Of a stretch of 64,000 bases of DNA, positions 43,038-51,951 are shown in pieces. The notes under the pieces were generated by a model that ran no database searches, was not told the DNA's origin, and was given only the letters and a program-made list of their open reading frames with translations. A program made the position numbers and the translations under genes. Position 1 is the stretch's first letter. Every line of letters begins with the position of its first letter. The DNA is from Caulobacter segnis (GTDB taxonomy: Bacteria > Pseudomonadota > Alphaproteobacteria > Caulobacterales > Caulobacteraceae). Location of the stretch: assembly GCF_029543125.1 (NCBI RefSeq), contig NZ_JARQWW010000005.1:372001-436000 (forward strand). Direction: 5' to 3'.

Positions 43038-43973
43038 TTATCCGACCTTGCCGAAGCACCAGGCCAGGACCGACTTCTGGGCGTGGATGCGGTTCTCCGC
43101 CTCGTCCCAGACCAGCGAGCGCGGGCCGTCCAGGACGGCGTCCGTCACCTCTTCCCCCCGGTGCGCCGGCAGGCAGTGCAGGAACACGCCGTCCGGATGC
43201 GCCAGGTCCATCAGCGCCTCGTCCACCTGATAGGGTTCGAAGGCGGCGATGCGCTCGTCATGGTCCACGTCGCCCATGGACACCCAGGTGTCCGCCACCA
43301 CGCAGTCGGCGCCGCGCACGGCTTCGCGCGGGTCGTCGGTCATGGTGATGCGGCCCTGCTGCTCGGCGGCGCGGGCCAGATCCACCAGATCCGGGTGATA
43401 GACCGCCGGGCAGGCGATCTTCAGCTCGAAGCCCAGCTTCGGCGCGGCGTGGATGAAGCTGGCGCAGACATTGTTGCCATCGCCCACCCAGGCGATCGTC
43501 TTGCCCTCGACCGAGCCGCGATGCTCCTCGAAGGTCAGCAGATCTGCCATGATCTGGCAGGGGTGGCTCTTGTCGGTCAGGCCGTTGATCACCGGCACGG
43601 TGCTGTTTTGGGCGAACAGTTCGACGTCTTCATGGAAGTTGGCGCGGATCATCACCGCGTCGACCATGCGCGACAGGACGCGGGCGGTGTCCTCGATGGT
43701 CTCGCCGCGGCCCAGCTGCATGTCCGAAGCGGTCGAGATGATCCCCGCCCCACCCAGCTGACGGATCGCCGCGTCGAAGGAGAAGCGGGTGCGGGTCGAG
43801 TTCTTCTCGAAGATCATCGCCAAGGTGCGGCCGTCGGCCGGCGCATCGGCGTCCACGCGCGCCTGACCCCAACCTTTTCGCGCAGTCTTGCGGGCCTTGG
43901 CGTCCTCAAGGATCGCGCGCAGGTCGGAAGCCTCAAGCTTCCAAAGGTCGATGAAGTGGCGGGGCGTGGTCAT
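43038..43973 (-). CDS. argF: Ornithine carbamoyltransferase
   Basis: A 311-residue enzyme that makes citrulline from ornithine and carbamoyl phosphate. The carbamoyl phosphate motif [12 protein letters not shown], the HPCQ block ([13 protein letters not shown]) and the ornithine motif [11 protein letters not shown] are complete. It follows argD on the same strand with a large hairpin repeat between them, and hslO comes next. Confidence 0.96.
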   Translation of the reverse strand: MTTPRHFIDLWKLEASDLRAILEDAKARKTARKGWGQARVDADAPADGRTLAMIFEKNSTRTRFSFDAAIRQLGGAGIISTASDMQLGRGETIEDTARVLSRMVDAVMIRANFHEDVELFAQNSTVPVINGLTDKSHPCQIMADLLTFEEHRGSVEGKTIAWVGDGNNVCASFIHAAPKLGFELKIACPAVYHPDLVDLARAAEQQGRITMTDDPREAVRGADCVVADTWVSMGDVDHDERIAAFEPYQVDEALMDLAHPDGVFLHCLPAHRGEEVTDAVLDGPRSLVWDEAENRIHAQKSVLAWCFGKVG

Positions 43974-43990
43974 CTCTAGTTCCTAAACTC

Positions 43991-44072
43991 CGCTCACCCC
44001 GGCGAAGGCCGGGGTCCAGATGACGGACACGGAGCTTTTCGATCTGGATCCCGGCCTTCGCCGGGATGAGCG
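43991..44072. repeat. Long inverted repeat between argD and argF
   Basis: Two 31-base arms (43991-44021 and 44042-44072) match with two mismatches around a 20-base loop; each arm has the core CCCCGGCGAAGGCCGGGG or its near complement. This is a dispersed repeat type often seen in alphaproteobacterial gaps. It lies within the argD-argF transcript and could trim or stabilise it. Confidence 0.8.
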
Positions 44073-44081
44073 GTTGAAGGT

Positions 44082-45302
44082 TTAAGCGGCTTTTTGCGAC
44101 GCCCGGACGACGTCCAGGGTCTTTTCGAGCTTGGCGACGGCTTCGCTGGCCTCTTCCTGGGTCAGGTTGAGGGCGGGCAGCAGGCGGATGCAGTTGTCGC
44201 CGCCGCCGGCGACCAGCAGCTTCTGGTCGCGCGCCAGGGCCATGAACTCGCGGTTGTTGCTGACCAGCTTGACCCCGATCAGAAGACCCTTGCCGCGCAC
44301 GTCGACGATCAGGTCCGGATAGCGGTCCTTCAGGCCGTTGAGCTGCTGCACGAAGTAGCCGGCCACGTCGCGGACGTTGCCCAGGGTCTCTTCGCTGTTG
44401 ATCGTGTCGAAGGCCGTCACGCCGACCGCCATGGCCAGCGGGTTGCCGCCGAAGGTCGAGCCGTGGACGCCCACGGTCATGCCGCGCGCCGCTTCGGCCG
44501 AGGCCAGGCAGGCGCCGATCGGGAAGCCGCCGCCCAGGGCCTTGGCGACGCACATGATGTCCGGCTCGGCGTCGCTGGCCCACTCATAGGCGAACAGCTT
44601 GCCGGTCCGGCCCATGCCGCACTGGACTTCGTCGTAGATCAGCAGGACGCCAGCTTCGCGCGTCATGGCGCGCAGTTCGTTCAACTGAGCCTCGGTCAGG
44701 GCGCGGGCGCCGCCCTCCCCCTGAACCGGCTCGATGATCACGGCGGCCGTGGTCGGGCTAAGAGCGGCCTTCAGGGCCTCCCAATCGCCGAACGGCAGTT
44801 GGGTGTAGCCCGGCAGGCGAGGGCCGAAGCCTTCGAGGTAGCTGGCGTTGCCCGAGGCGTTGACCGCCGCGTAGGACCGGCCGTGGAACGAGCCGTCGAA
44901 GCCGATGATGTCCACCCGGTCCGGCTGGCCGTTGACCACGTGATAGCGGCGGGCGGCCTTCAGGGCGCACTCGATCGCCTCGGTGCCGGAGTTGGTGAAG
45001 AACACCACGTCGGCGAAGCTGGCGGCGCACAGCCGGTCGGCCAGCGCCTCCTGTTGCGGGATGCGGAAGATGTTGGAGACGTGCCAGAGCTTCTCGCCCT
45101 GCTCCTTGAGCGTCTTCACCAGCGCCGGATGGGCATGGCCCAGGCCGGTGGTGGCGATGCCGCCCACGCAGTCCAGGAACTCTTCGCCGTCGGTGGAGTA
45201 AAGTCGCGAACCCTCGCCTCGCTCGAACGCCAGCGGAGCGCGGTTGTAGACACCCATGATGTGCGTCTGCGCGGCGGCGGAAGAGGTCGTAGGCGTGGTC
45301 AC
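44082..45302 (-). CDS. argD: Acetylornithine aminotransferase
   Basis: A 406-residue class III PLP aminotransferase. VGGIATTGLGHAHPALV, VFFTNSGTEAIECALKAARRYH, IYDEVQCGMGRTGKLFAYE and the PLP lysine in CVAKALGGGFPIGA are present, in the ArgD pattern. It makes N-acetylornithine in arginine synthesis and may also serve succinyldiaminopimelate or succinylornithine. GTG 45302 is preferred because GGAGGG precedes it at the right distance; the frame is open further upstream without a better start. Confidence 0.93.
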   Translation of the reverse strand: MTTPTTSSAAAQTHIMGVYNRAPLAFERGEGSRLYSTDGEEFLDCVGGIATTGLGHAHPALVKTLKEQGEKLWHVSNIFRIPQQEALADRLCAASFADVVFFTNSGTEAIECALKAARRYHVVNGQPDRVDIIGFDGSFHGRSYAAVNASGNASYLEGFGPRLPGYTQLPFGDWEALKAALSPTTAAVIIEPVQGEGGARALTEAQLNELRAMTREAGVLLIYDEVQCGMGRTGKLFAYEWASDAEPDIMCVAKALGGGFPIGACLASAEAARGMTVGVHGSTFGGNPLAMAVGVTAFDTINSEETLGNVRDVAGYFVQQLNGLKDRYPDLIVDVRGKGLLIGVKLVSNNREFMALARDQKLLVAGGGDNCIRLLPALNLTQEEASEAVAKLEKTLDVVRASQKAA

Positions 45303-45394
45303 TGAACAGCCCTCCAAAAGCTGATCCCCGCGCAAGAGGCGCGGGGATGGGAAGGCTGAGCGTTGTCGTCGCGTATGCGCGCTATGTCAATAAA

Positions 45395-46210
45395 TCAGGT
45401 CTTCAGGCGCCAGCCGCGCTGGAACAGGCGCAGGCACAGGAAAAACAGGCCCACGGTCAGCACCGCGGTGAGCACCGCGCCGATGGCGACCGAACCGTCC
45501 GACACCCCGATGAAGCCGTAGCGGAATCCGTCGATCAGATAGAAGAACGGGTTGTAGTGGCTGATCGTGCGAAATGGCTCCGGCAGGCGGTCCACCAGGT
45601 AGAAGGTCCCCGACAGGAAGGTCATCGGCATGATCAGGAAGTTGGTCACCGCCGCCAAGTGGTCGAACTTCTCCGACCACAGGCCTGTCAGGATGCCGAC
45701 CATGCCCAGGATCAGGGCTGCGCCCACGCAGAAGTAAATCGCCCAAAGCGGATGAACCAGGGTGACATTGGCGAACGGCAGCACCGCCAGGGCCGTCACC
45801 GCCCCAACCAGCACCCCGCGTGTGGCCGCGCCCAGGGTGAAGGCCAGCACCTGCTCCAGCGGCGACAGCGGCGGGGTCAGAAAGTCCGAGGTCAGCCCCA
45901 TCATCTTGGCCTGCAGCAGGCTGGACGATGAATTGGCGAACGCGTTGTTCAGCACACCCATCATGATCAGGCCGGGCGCGACGAAGGTGGCGAAGCTGAC
46001 CCCGTCCATGGCGGGACGCGACGCCCCAACCGCGACCACGAACACCATCATATAGAGCAGCGTCGTGACCACCGGGGCCGCCACCGTCTGGGTGCCGACC
46101 TTCCAGAACCGACGGATCTCCTTGAGATACAGGGTGCGGAAACCCCGCCAGTTGAAACCGGCGTAGTCGCGCGGCTGCGGCGGAATCACGGGGTCGGCCA
46201 TGTCTTTCAT
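45395..46210 (-). CDS. ABC-2 type transporter permease
   Basis: A 271-residue six-helix permease of the ABC-2 family (YadH-like). FRTLYLKEIRRFWKVGTQTV opens it, and MPMTFLSGTFYLVDRLPEPFRTISHYNP is the characteristic block before the last helices. Such permeases pair with an ATPase to move lipids, polysaccharides or drugs. No ATPase gene lies beside it, so the partner is elsewhere. It is divergent from gcrA. Confidence 0.85.
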   Translation of the reverse strand: MKDMADPVIPPQPRDYAGFNWRGFRTLYLKEIRRFWKVGTQTVAAPVVTTLLYMMVFVVAVGASRPAMDGVSFATFVAPGLIMMGVLNNAFANSSSSLLQAKMMGLTSDFLTPPLSPLEQVLAFTLGAATRGVLVGAVTALAVLPFANVTLVHPLWAIYFCVGAALILGMVGILTGLWSEKFDHLAAVTNFLIMPMTFLSGTFYLVDRLPEPFRTISHYNPFFYLIDGFRYGFIGVSDGSVAIGAVLTAVLTVGLFFLCLRLFQRGWRLKT

Positions 46211-46269
46211 GCTCGCCTAAGTGCTCTCGCGCCTGCCCGATCGCAAGGATCGGCGCTAGGGGGATGTAC

Positions 46270-46349
46270 GAATCTCGAGTCGGTTATCAACATCTTGTTT
46301 CTGTGGACAGACGCAATGGCGCCTATTGTGCCCGTTAAGTCCTGGTTTA
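46270..46349. promoter_or_regulatory. gcrA control region: GANTC pair, DnaA-like box, CtrA-like box
   Basis: Two CcrM sites, GAATC (46270-46274) and GAGTC (46277-46281), lie close together. TTATCAACA (46284-46292) is one mismatch from the DnaA box TTATCCACA. TTAA-N7-TTTA (46335-46349) is one mismatch from the CtrA box TTAA-N7-TTAA. In Caulobacter gcrA is activated by DnaA and repressed by CtrA; the site order here fits that scheme. Confidence 0.6.
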
Positions 46350-46451
46350 CGATTAGTGGTGTGGAGGCCGGGGAACACCCGCCCTCCGACACAAGATGTT
46401 GTCCACGACGCCGCGGGGGCGGCGCTGGATCAAGCGGCTGGAGGGTTGGCT

Positions 46452-46964
46452 ATGAGCTGGACCGATGAACGGGTCACCACGCTGAAGAAGCTTTGGCTGG
46501 ACGGTCTTTCCGCCAGTCAGATCGCCAAGCAACTGGGCGGCGTCACACGAAACGCCGTCATCGGAAAGGTCCACCGTCTGGGCCTGTCGGGCCGCGCCGC
46601 GCCTTCGCAGCCGAGCCGTCCCGCCTTCAAGACCCCGCGTCCGGCGCGCCCGGTCACGGCCGCCCCGTCGGCGCCGCGCCGCGTGGCCGAAGCTGCCTCG
46701 GCGGCGGCTCCGGCCGTTCCCGCGCCGCAGCCGGTCTATCGCGTCGAGGAGCCGGGCTCGGCCACCGTGCTGACCCTGGGCGCCCACATGTGCAAGTGGC
46801 CGATCGGCGACCCGTCGACCGACAGCTTCACCTTCTGCGGCCGCCGCTCCTGCGAGGGCGCGCCCTATTGCGTGGAGCACGCGAAGGTCGCCTACCAGCC
46901 GCAGCAGACCAAGAAGAAGTCGGGCGCCACCGAGCTGGCCCGCTCGCTGCGCCGCTACATCTAG
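46452..46964 (+). CDS. gcrA: Cell cycle regulator GcrA
   Basis: A 170-residue regulator. The N-terminal HTH-like domain MSWTDERVTTLKKLWLDGLS, SASQIAKQLGGVTRNAVIGK (residues 1-45) is the GcrA signature. A Pro/Ala-rich linker follows. The C-terminal part has clustered Cys and His (HMCKWPIGD, FCGRRSCEGAPYCVEH). GcrA binds sigma-70 RNA polymerase and acts at CcrM-methylated GANTC promoters to drive S-phase genes, including podJ. The 241-base upstream gap carries its control sites. Confidence 0.96.
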   Translation: MSWTDERVTTLKKLWLDGLSASQIAKQLGGVTRNAVIGKVHRLGLSGRAAPSQPSRPAFKTPRPARPVTAAPSAPRRVAEAASAAAPAVPAPQPVYRVEEPGSATVLTLGAHMCKWPIGDPSTDSFTFCGRRSCEGAPYCVEHAKVAYQPQQTKKKSGATELARSLRRYI

Positions 46965-46966
46965 CC

Positions 46967-47362
46967 TTACTGCCGGACGGCGGTGAACGTGCCGGTCTTG
47001 CCCATGGCAAGGATCTGGCCGTTCATCGTCCGCCCGTTCACCACCATTCCGGTGTACCGCGCGTCGAACTCATAGAAGGTCCAGCGCGTCCGGTAGGACC
47101 AGCTCAGCCGGTCATCCTTCACCGCCGCGAACTTGATAGGGTGGCGCTTGCCGCCCTTGATCGCCGCGTGGCTGGTTTCGCCATCAAGGCATTCTCCGCC
47201 GATGCGGCCGCCCAGTTCGCTGAAGCGGCAGGTGACCTTGAAGGCCAGAACCCCCCACTTTCCATGCACCAGCCAGGTTCCAGGCACGGGTGCGGCCGGC
47301 GCCGCCACGGCGGAGCCCGCCAGGAGCGAGAGCGCCAATGCGGGCGCAATAAACTTCATCAT
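46967..47362 (-). CDS. Exported hypothetical protein
   Basis: A 131-residue protein from ATG 47362 with a signal peptide ([19 protein letters not shown]). The mature part is rich in Trp, Lys and Gly ([40 protein letters not shown]) with two cysteines that could pair, and looks like a small beta-barrel. I do not recognise the family. It is convergent with gcrA (two-base gap) and divergent from xseA. Confidence 0.6.
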   Translation of the reverse strand: MMKFIAPALALSLLAGSAVAAPAAPVPGTWLVHGKWGVLAFKVTCRFSELGGRIGGECLDGETSHAAIKGGKRHPIKFAAVKDDRLSWSYRTRWTFYEFDARYTGMVVNGRTMNGQILAMGKTGTFTAVRQ

Positions 47363-47466
47363 GTACTCAAAGGGGTCGGTGTCGGGGGACATGCCATCGT
47401 GACGCTGCGGAACTTTCAGGATCATTGACGCCTGACGCCTGCGACAACGCGCCCTATGCTGATGCT

Positions 47467-48882
47467 GTGACCGACTCTGAATCCGCCACCAACGCCTCCG
47501 CCTATTCCGTCTCGGAACTGGCCTTCGCCCTCAAGCGGACGCTGGAGGACTCCTACGGCTTCGTGCGCCTGCGCGGCGAACTGTCGAAGGTCACCTTCCA
47601 TTCCAACGGCCACGTCTATCTGACGATCAAGGACGACAAGGCCGCCATCGACGGCGTCGTCTGGAAGGGCAGCGTCCGCAACCTGCAGGTCCGCCCGGAA
47701 CAGGGCCTGGAGGTGATCGTCACCGGACGGATCACCACCTACCCCGCCGGCTCCCGCTACCAGATCGTCATCGAGGGGATGGAGGCCGCCGGCGTCGGCG
47801 CCCTGCTGGCCCAACTTGAGCGACTGAAAGCCCGCCTCGCCGCCGAGGGCCTGTTCGAGCCCTCGCGCAAAAGCCCCCTGCCCGCCATGCCGGCCGTGGT
47901 CGGCGTCATCACCAGTCCGACCGGCGCGGTGATCCGCGACATCCTGCACCGCATCCGCGACCGCTGGCCCTGCCGCGTGATCGTCTGGCCCGTGGTGGTC
48001 CAGGGCGACGCCGCCGCCGCCCAGGTCTGCGCCGCGATCCGCGGCTTCAACGCCCTGCTTCCCGACCAGGATATCCCTCGTCCCGACATCCTGATCGTCG
48101 CGCGCGGCGGCGGTTCGGTGGAGGACCTATGGCCCTTCAACGACGAGACCCTGGCGCGCACCGTGGCCGAAAGCGCCATCCCCTTGATCTCCGCCGTGGG
48201 TCACGAGACGGACACCACCCTGATCGACTTCGTGTCCGACCGGCGCGCCCCGACCCCGACGGCCGCCGCCGAAATGGCCACGCCGGTCCTGTCCGAACTT
48301 CGCGCCGCCATCGCCGACTACGAACGCCGCTTGGCCCGTTGCAGCGGCCGGATGCTGGAGGAGCGCCGCAACCGTCTGGCCGGCGCCGCGCGCGGCCTGC
48401 CCCGCCCCACGGACCTGATCGCCTTGGGTCAGCAACGGTTCGACAACGCCTCATCCCGCCTGGGCGCCGCCCTCGGCCGCAACGCCGACGCGCATGAGCG
48501 CGACCTGGTGCGCGTCGCCGCGCGTCTCAAGCCCGGCCTGCTGGAGCGCCCGCAGGTGCTGCAGGCCCAGCGCCTGGCCGAGTTCTCCGCCCGCATGAAG
48601 CCGGCCCTCGACCGCCGCCTGACGCGGATGGAGCAGGATCTGGCGGGTCTGGACAAGCTGCGGCGCTCGCTCGATCCCGACCGGCCGCTGAACCTGGGCT
48701 TCGCCCGCGTGCATCACGCGGACGGCTCCCTCGCCCGGTCAGCGGCCGCCCTGTCGAGCGGCGAAGGTGTGACCCTGGTGTTCGGCGATGGCGAACGCGG
48801 CGCGGTGATCGCCGGCGGCGGCGCGGTCCCAAAGGCCAAGGGCAAGACCGCGAACCCTGCCGACCAAGGCGACCTCTTCTAA
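47467..48882 (+). CDS. xseA: Exodeoxyribonuclease VII large subunit
   Basis: A 471-residue subunit of the enzyme that degrades single-stranded DNA in repair. The N-terminal OB fold ([20 protein letters not shown], residues about 12-100) is followed by the catalytic domain with [18 protein letters not shown] and [13 protein letters not shown]...[23 protein letters not shown] 47467 is taken as start; an in-frame TTG at 47425 is possible. The small subunit XseB is not adjacent. The DUF2093 gene follows. Confidence 0.94.
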   Translation: MTDSESATNASAYSVSELAFALKRTLEDSYGFVRLRGELSKVTFHSNGHVYLTIKDDKAAIDGVVWKGSVRNLQVRPEQGLEVIVTGRITTYPAGSRYQIVIEGMEAAGVGALLAQLERLKARLAAEGLFEPSRKSPLPAMPAVVGVITSPTGAVIRDILHRIRDRWPCRVIVWPVVVQGDAAAAQVCAAIRGFNALLPDQDIPRPDILIVARGGGSVEDLWPFNDETLARTVAESAIPLISAVGHETDTTLIDFVSDRRAPTPTAAAEMATPVLSELRAAIADYERRLARCSGRMLEERRNRLAGAARGLPRPTDLIALGQQRFDNASSRLGAALGRNADAHERDLVRVAARLKPGLLERPQVLQAQRLAEFSARMKPALDRRLTRMEQDLAGLDKLRRSLDPDRPLNLGFARVHHADGSLARSAAALSSGEGVTLVFGDGERGAVIAGGGAVPKAKGKTANPADQGDLF

Positions 48883-48948
48883 CGAAGCGGCGATGAAACG
48901 CAGGCCAACAATCTGTTCTTGGACGGCCGAATGCCCTAAATAGGGGCC

Positions 48949-49164
48949 ATGAACGCTTACGATCGCCAGATGGGTTCCGACGCCGCCGTGCTGCATTACG
49001 GTGATGGCGAATTCGCCATCATCAAGCCGGGCCGCTACGTGGTCTGCGCCGTCAGCGGCAAGAAGGTCCCGCTTCAGGCCCTGCGCTACTGGAGCCCGGA
49101 ACTTCAGGAAGCCTACGCCAGCCCGGCCGAAGCGCTGAAGCGCTGGCAGGAAACCCGCTCCTGA
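48949..49164 (+). CDS. DUF2093 domain protein
   Basis: A 71-residue protein, almost wholly the DUF2093 domain: AVLHYGDGEFAIIKPGRYVV, CAVSGKKVPLQALRYWSPEL. The family is confined to alphaproteobacteria and usually lies next to xseA, as here. Its function is unknown. The M23 peptidase gene begins at its stop codon. Confidence 0.88.
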   Translation: MNAYDRQMGSDAAVLHYGDGEFAIIKPGRYVVCAVSGKKVPLQALRYWSPELQEAYASPAEALKRWQETRS

Positions 49165-49988
49165 ACCGCCGGGGTCTGTTGGCCGGCGCGCTCGCCGCCG
49201 CCGCGACCCCAGCCTTCGCCGCCTCACCGCCCCTCGCGGTGATCGGCCGCCCGCGCCAGGGCGGCTATCTGATCGGCCAGACCTCGCCTCGGGCGACCAT
49301 CAGCCTCGACGGCGTCGAGGTCGCCAAGGCCTCCCGCGCCGGCCGCTTCTTCATCGGCTTCGACCGAGACGCTCCCCCCACGGCCGTGCTGACCGTCAGC
49401 CAGAACGGCGAGACGACCGAGCACCACATCGCCGTGTCGCCCGGCGACTTCGACATCCAGCGCATCGACGGCCTGCCCAACGACCAGGTGGCGCCCCAGG
49501 ACCCAGCCCTGCTGGCCCGCATCGGCGAAGAGGCCAAGCGCAAGGCCGTTGGTTTCGCCAGCCTCGATGACGACGACGGTTTCCATCACGGCTTCCTGCC
49601 GCCCCTGCCGAGCTGGCGGCTGTCGGGACGTTTCGGCGGCCAGCGGATCCTGAACGGCCAGCCCAACCGCCCGCACTATGGCGCGGACCTCGCGGCGCCG
49701 ACGGGCACGCCTGTTCATGCGCCAGCTCCCGGCCTGGTCAGCTTCGCCGAGACAGGACTGCATTTCGAGGGCGGGCTGATCCTGATCGATCATGGCCAGG
49801 GCGTGGTCAGCGCCTACCTGCACCTGTCGCGGGCCGACGTGCGCGCTGGCGAGCATGTCCGCCCTGGTCAGGTCATCGGCGCCGTCGGACAGGAGGGACG
49901 CGCCACCGGACCGCATCTGTGCTGGAGATTGAAGTGGCGCGGGCGAAATCTGGACCCCATGCTCCTGCTACGAAACGTCCCATTGTGA
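49161..49988 (+). CDS. Exported M23 family metallopeptidase (LytM type)
   Basis: About 275 residues. The C-terminal LytM domain has the zinc ligands in NRPHYGADLAAPTGTPVHAP, and YLHLSRADVRAGEHVRPGQV and GRATGPHLCWRL complete the set, so it should be an active peptidoglycan endopeptidase. The N-terminus is a problem: a good signal peptide NRRGLLAGALAAAATPAFA is encoded, but the only codon in front of it is CTG at 49161, which overlaps the DUF2093 stop and has AGGA nine bases upstream. The first conventional start is TTG 49179, which would drop the two arginines. Confidence 0.85.
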   Translation: MNRRGLLAGALAAAATPAFAASPPLAVIGRPRQGGYLIGQTSPRATISLDGVEVAKASRAGRFFIGFDRDAPPTAVLTVSQNGETTEHHIAVSPGDFDIQRIDGLPNDQVAPQDPALLARIGEEAKRKAVGFASLDDDDGFHHGFLPPLPSWRLSGRFGGQRILNGQPNRPHYGADLAAPTGTPVHAPAPGLVSFAETGLHFEGGLILIDHGQGVVSAYLHLSRADVRAGEHVRPGQVIGAVGQEGRATGPHLCWRLKWRGRNLDPMLLLRNVPL

Positions 49989-50077
49989 TCGAGCCAAAAA
50001 CAAGCTTCACCACGGGCGCTTTCTATTTGCGGTAGCACGCGCTATCCGCCCCTTGAGTAACGTGGGGATGTGAGTCG

Positions 50078-50590
50078 ATGTCCGCCGACCTTTCGGCGCT
50101 GCGCCTTCTTCTGGTTGACGACAACCAGCACATGCGGTCGATCGTCCGGCAGCTGTTCAAGGGCGTCGGACTTCACGACATCAAGGAAGCGTCCAACGGG
50201 GCGGAAGCGCTTCAGATTCTCCGCGGCTGGACCCCCGACTTCGCCATCGTCGACTATCAGATGGAGCCGCTGGACGGCGTGCAGTTCACAGAACTTGTCC
50301 GCAAGTCGCCGGACAGCAAGGTTCCCTACCTGCCGATCATCATGCTCACCGCCTATGCCGATAAACGGCGGGTGTTCGAGGCGCGCGACGCCGGCGTGAA
50401 TGAGGTGGTGGTCAAGCCGATCACCGCCAGCCAGTTGTTCAGCCGCATGAACGCTGTGATCTACAAGCCGCGGCCCTTCGTGCGGGTGCCGGATGACGGC
50501 TATTTCGGTCCCGAACGCCGCCGGATCAGCGATCCCAACTATGACGGCCCCAAACGCCGGGCCGAGGAACAGGGCGCGGTCGAGATCTAG
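50078..50590 (+). CDS. Single-domain response regulator with short C-terminal tail
   Basis: A 170-residue CheY-like protein. The acidic pocket is in LLLVDDNQHMR, the phosphorylation site is Asp59 (FAIVDYQMEPLDGV), and Lys is in VVVKPIT. After the receiver comes a 35-residue charged tail (YFGPERRRISDPNYDGPKRR) that recurs in related alphaproteobacterial regulators but is not a DNA-binding domain. It has no kinase beside it and overlaps the convergent acyltransferase stop by four bases. Confidence 0.9.
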   Translation: MSADLSALRLLLVDDNQHMRSIVRQLFKGVGLHDIKEASNGAEALQILRGWTPDFAIVDYQMEPLDGVQFTELVRKSPDSKVPYLPIIMLTAYADKRRVFEARDAGVNEVVVKPITASQLFSRMNAVIYKPRPFVRVPDDGYFGPERRRISDPNYDGPKRRAEEQGAVEI

Positions 50591-51504
50591 CCTTTCAGGC
50601 TGTCATAGGCCTCGGCCGACCAGCGCTTGTGGACCCAGAACCATTCGTGCGGCCGTTTACGGATCTGCGCCTCAACGAGATCATTGATGCGCCTGACGCC
50701 GGCCTCGATGTCGGCCGTGCGGTCGTCGGTGTGCTCCAGGACGATGGGCTCGTGGACCACGGCCTTGAACCGCGCGCCCTTGGTCCGCTCCACCGTCATC
50801 GGCTGCAGCACCGTCCCGAACCGCAAGGCCAGGCGCGTCGGCCCCGGCGCCGTATGGGCCAGATGGCCGAAGAACGGTGCGGCCACCCCGCCGTTGAACT
50901 TCTGGTCGTTCATCAGGGCCACCGACTGACCGGTCTTCAGAGCTGCGAGCAGCTCCTTTGCCCCGTCCCCGCCCTTGGGCGCGAACAGACGCACGCCATA
51001 GCGAAAGCGGCTCTTGCGGATGCGGGCGTCCACATAGGGGTTGTTGGCCGCGCGATAGGTGATCTGGCAGTCGACGCCGGTCTGGACGATGGCCGCCGGC
51101 ATCACCTCCCAGTTCGAAAAGTGGCCGCTGATGAACACCACCGGCTCACGCCTGGCGGCGATCTGGGCCAGGCGCTCGGCGTTCTCAATCTCCACCCGGT
51201 CCGGGGACAGGATGATGCGGTCCATGATCGGGAACTCGGCGAAGGTGCGCCCGACCTCGTCCCACTGCTTCTTCAGGATATCCGCCCGCCAGGCCTCGTC
51301 CTTCCCGGGAAAAGCCAGGCGCAGATTGCGGTCCGCCGTCTTGTGCGCGCCGGTCAGCGGGCCCAGGGTTCGGGTCAGCGCGCCACCAAAGGCCGACGCC
51401 CAATCCACCGGCAACAGCCGCATCGCTCCGGTGAAAGCGTCGAAGGCCAGGGCCTCAAGCCTCCAGGCCAGGTCCTGCGCGAAACGGGGACGTGTGTCCG
51501 ACAT
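50587..51504 (-). CDS. Lysophospholipid/lauroyl acyltransferase (LpxL/HtrB-like)
   Basis: A 305-residue membrane-associated acyltransferase. The HX4E catalytic box reads HFSNWE, followed by ANNPYVDARIRKSRFRYGVR and ALMNDQKFNGGVAAPFFG, which is the LpxL/LpxM family layout. It probably adds a secondary acyl chain to lipid A or a related lipid. It is divergent from the small XRE gene. Confidence 0.85.
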   Translation of the reverse strand: MSDTRPRFAQDLAWRLEALAFDAFTGAMRLLPVDWASAFGGALTRTLGPLTGAHKTADRNLRLAFPGKDEAWRADILKKQWDEVGRTFAEFPIMDRIILSPDRVEIENAERLAQIAARREPVVFISGHFSNWEVMPAAIVQTGVDCQITYRAANNPYVDARIRKSRFRYGVRLFAPKGGDGAKELLAALKTGQSVALMNDQKFNGGVAAPFFGHLAHTAPGPTRLALRFGTVLQPMTVERTKGARFKAVVHEPIVLEHTDDRTADIEAGVRRINDLVEAQIRKRPHEWFWVHKRWSAEAYDSLKG

Positions 51505-51639
51505 GCCTGTTTTCTAGGCCGCTTTCGGCTTTCCGGGCAACGGCCTTGGCTTGTCGTTAATACGGCACGCACCTTGCGGATATTGGGGTGGAGCGTGCCA
51601 GATCGGGACGCTCGGGGATCAACAGCTAGGGACTGTTCC

Positions 51640-51903
51640 ATGCCCATGAGCAACGATATCGACCTTCACCTGGGCAAACGCCTGCGCAGCCGTCGCCGCA
51701 TCCTGGGCCTGACCCAGCAGCAACTCGCCGGCGCATGCGGCGTCCGCTTCCAGCAGATCCAGAAGTACGAGTGCGGTGCGAACCGCATTTCCGCCGCCCG
51801 CCTGTGGCGGATCTCCGAGGCGCTCGAGGTGCCGGTCGGCTACTTCTACGACGGGCTGGAAAACAAGCGCCCGCAGCAACATCCGATGGCTGTCGCGGCT
51901 TAA
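51640..51903 (+). CDS. XRE family HTH regulator
   Basis: An 87-residue protein with one Cro/C1-type HTH: LGKRLRSRRRILGLTQQQLA, GVRFQQIQKYECGANRISAA and EALEVPVGYFYDGLE. The FQQIQKYE..NRISA pattern marks a common alphaproteobacterial subgroup of chromosomal regulators. ATG 51640 has TAGGGA upstream. hisN starts 48 bases downstream. Confidence 0.88.
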   Translation: MPMSNDIDLHLGKRLRSRRRILGLTQQQLAGACGVRFQQIQKYECGANRISAARLWRISEALEVPVGYFYDGLENKRPQQHPMAVAA

Positions 51904-51951
51904 GCGCCGCGCATCCTTCCATGGCGGCCCGGCTTCGGATAAGCCGAGGCC

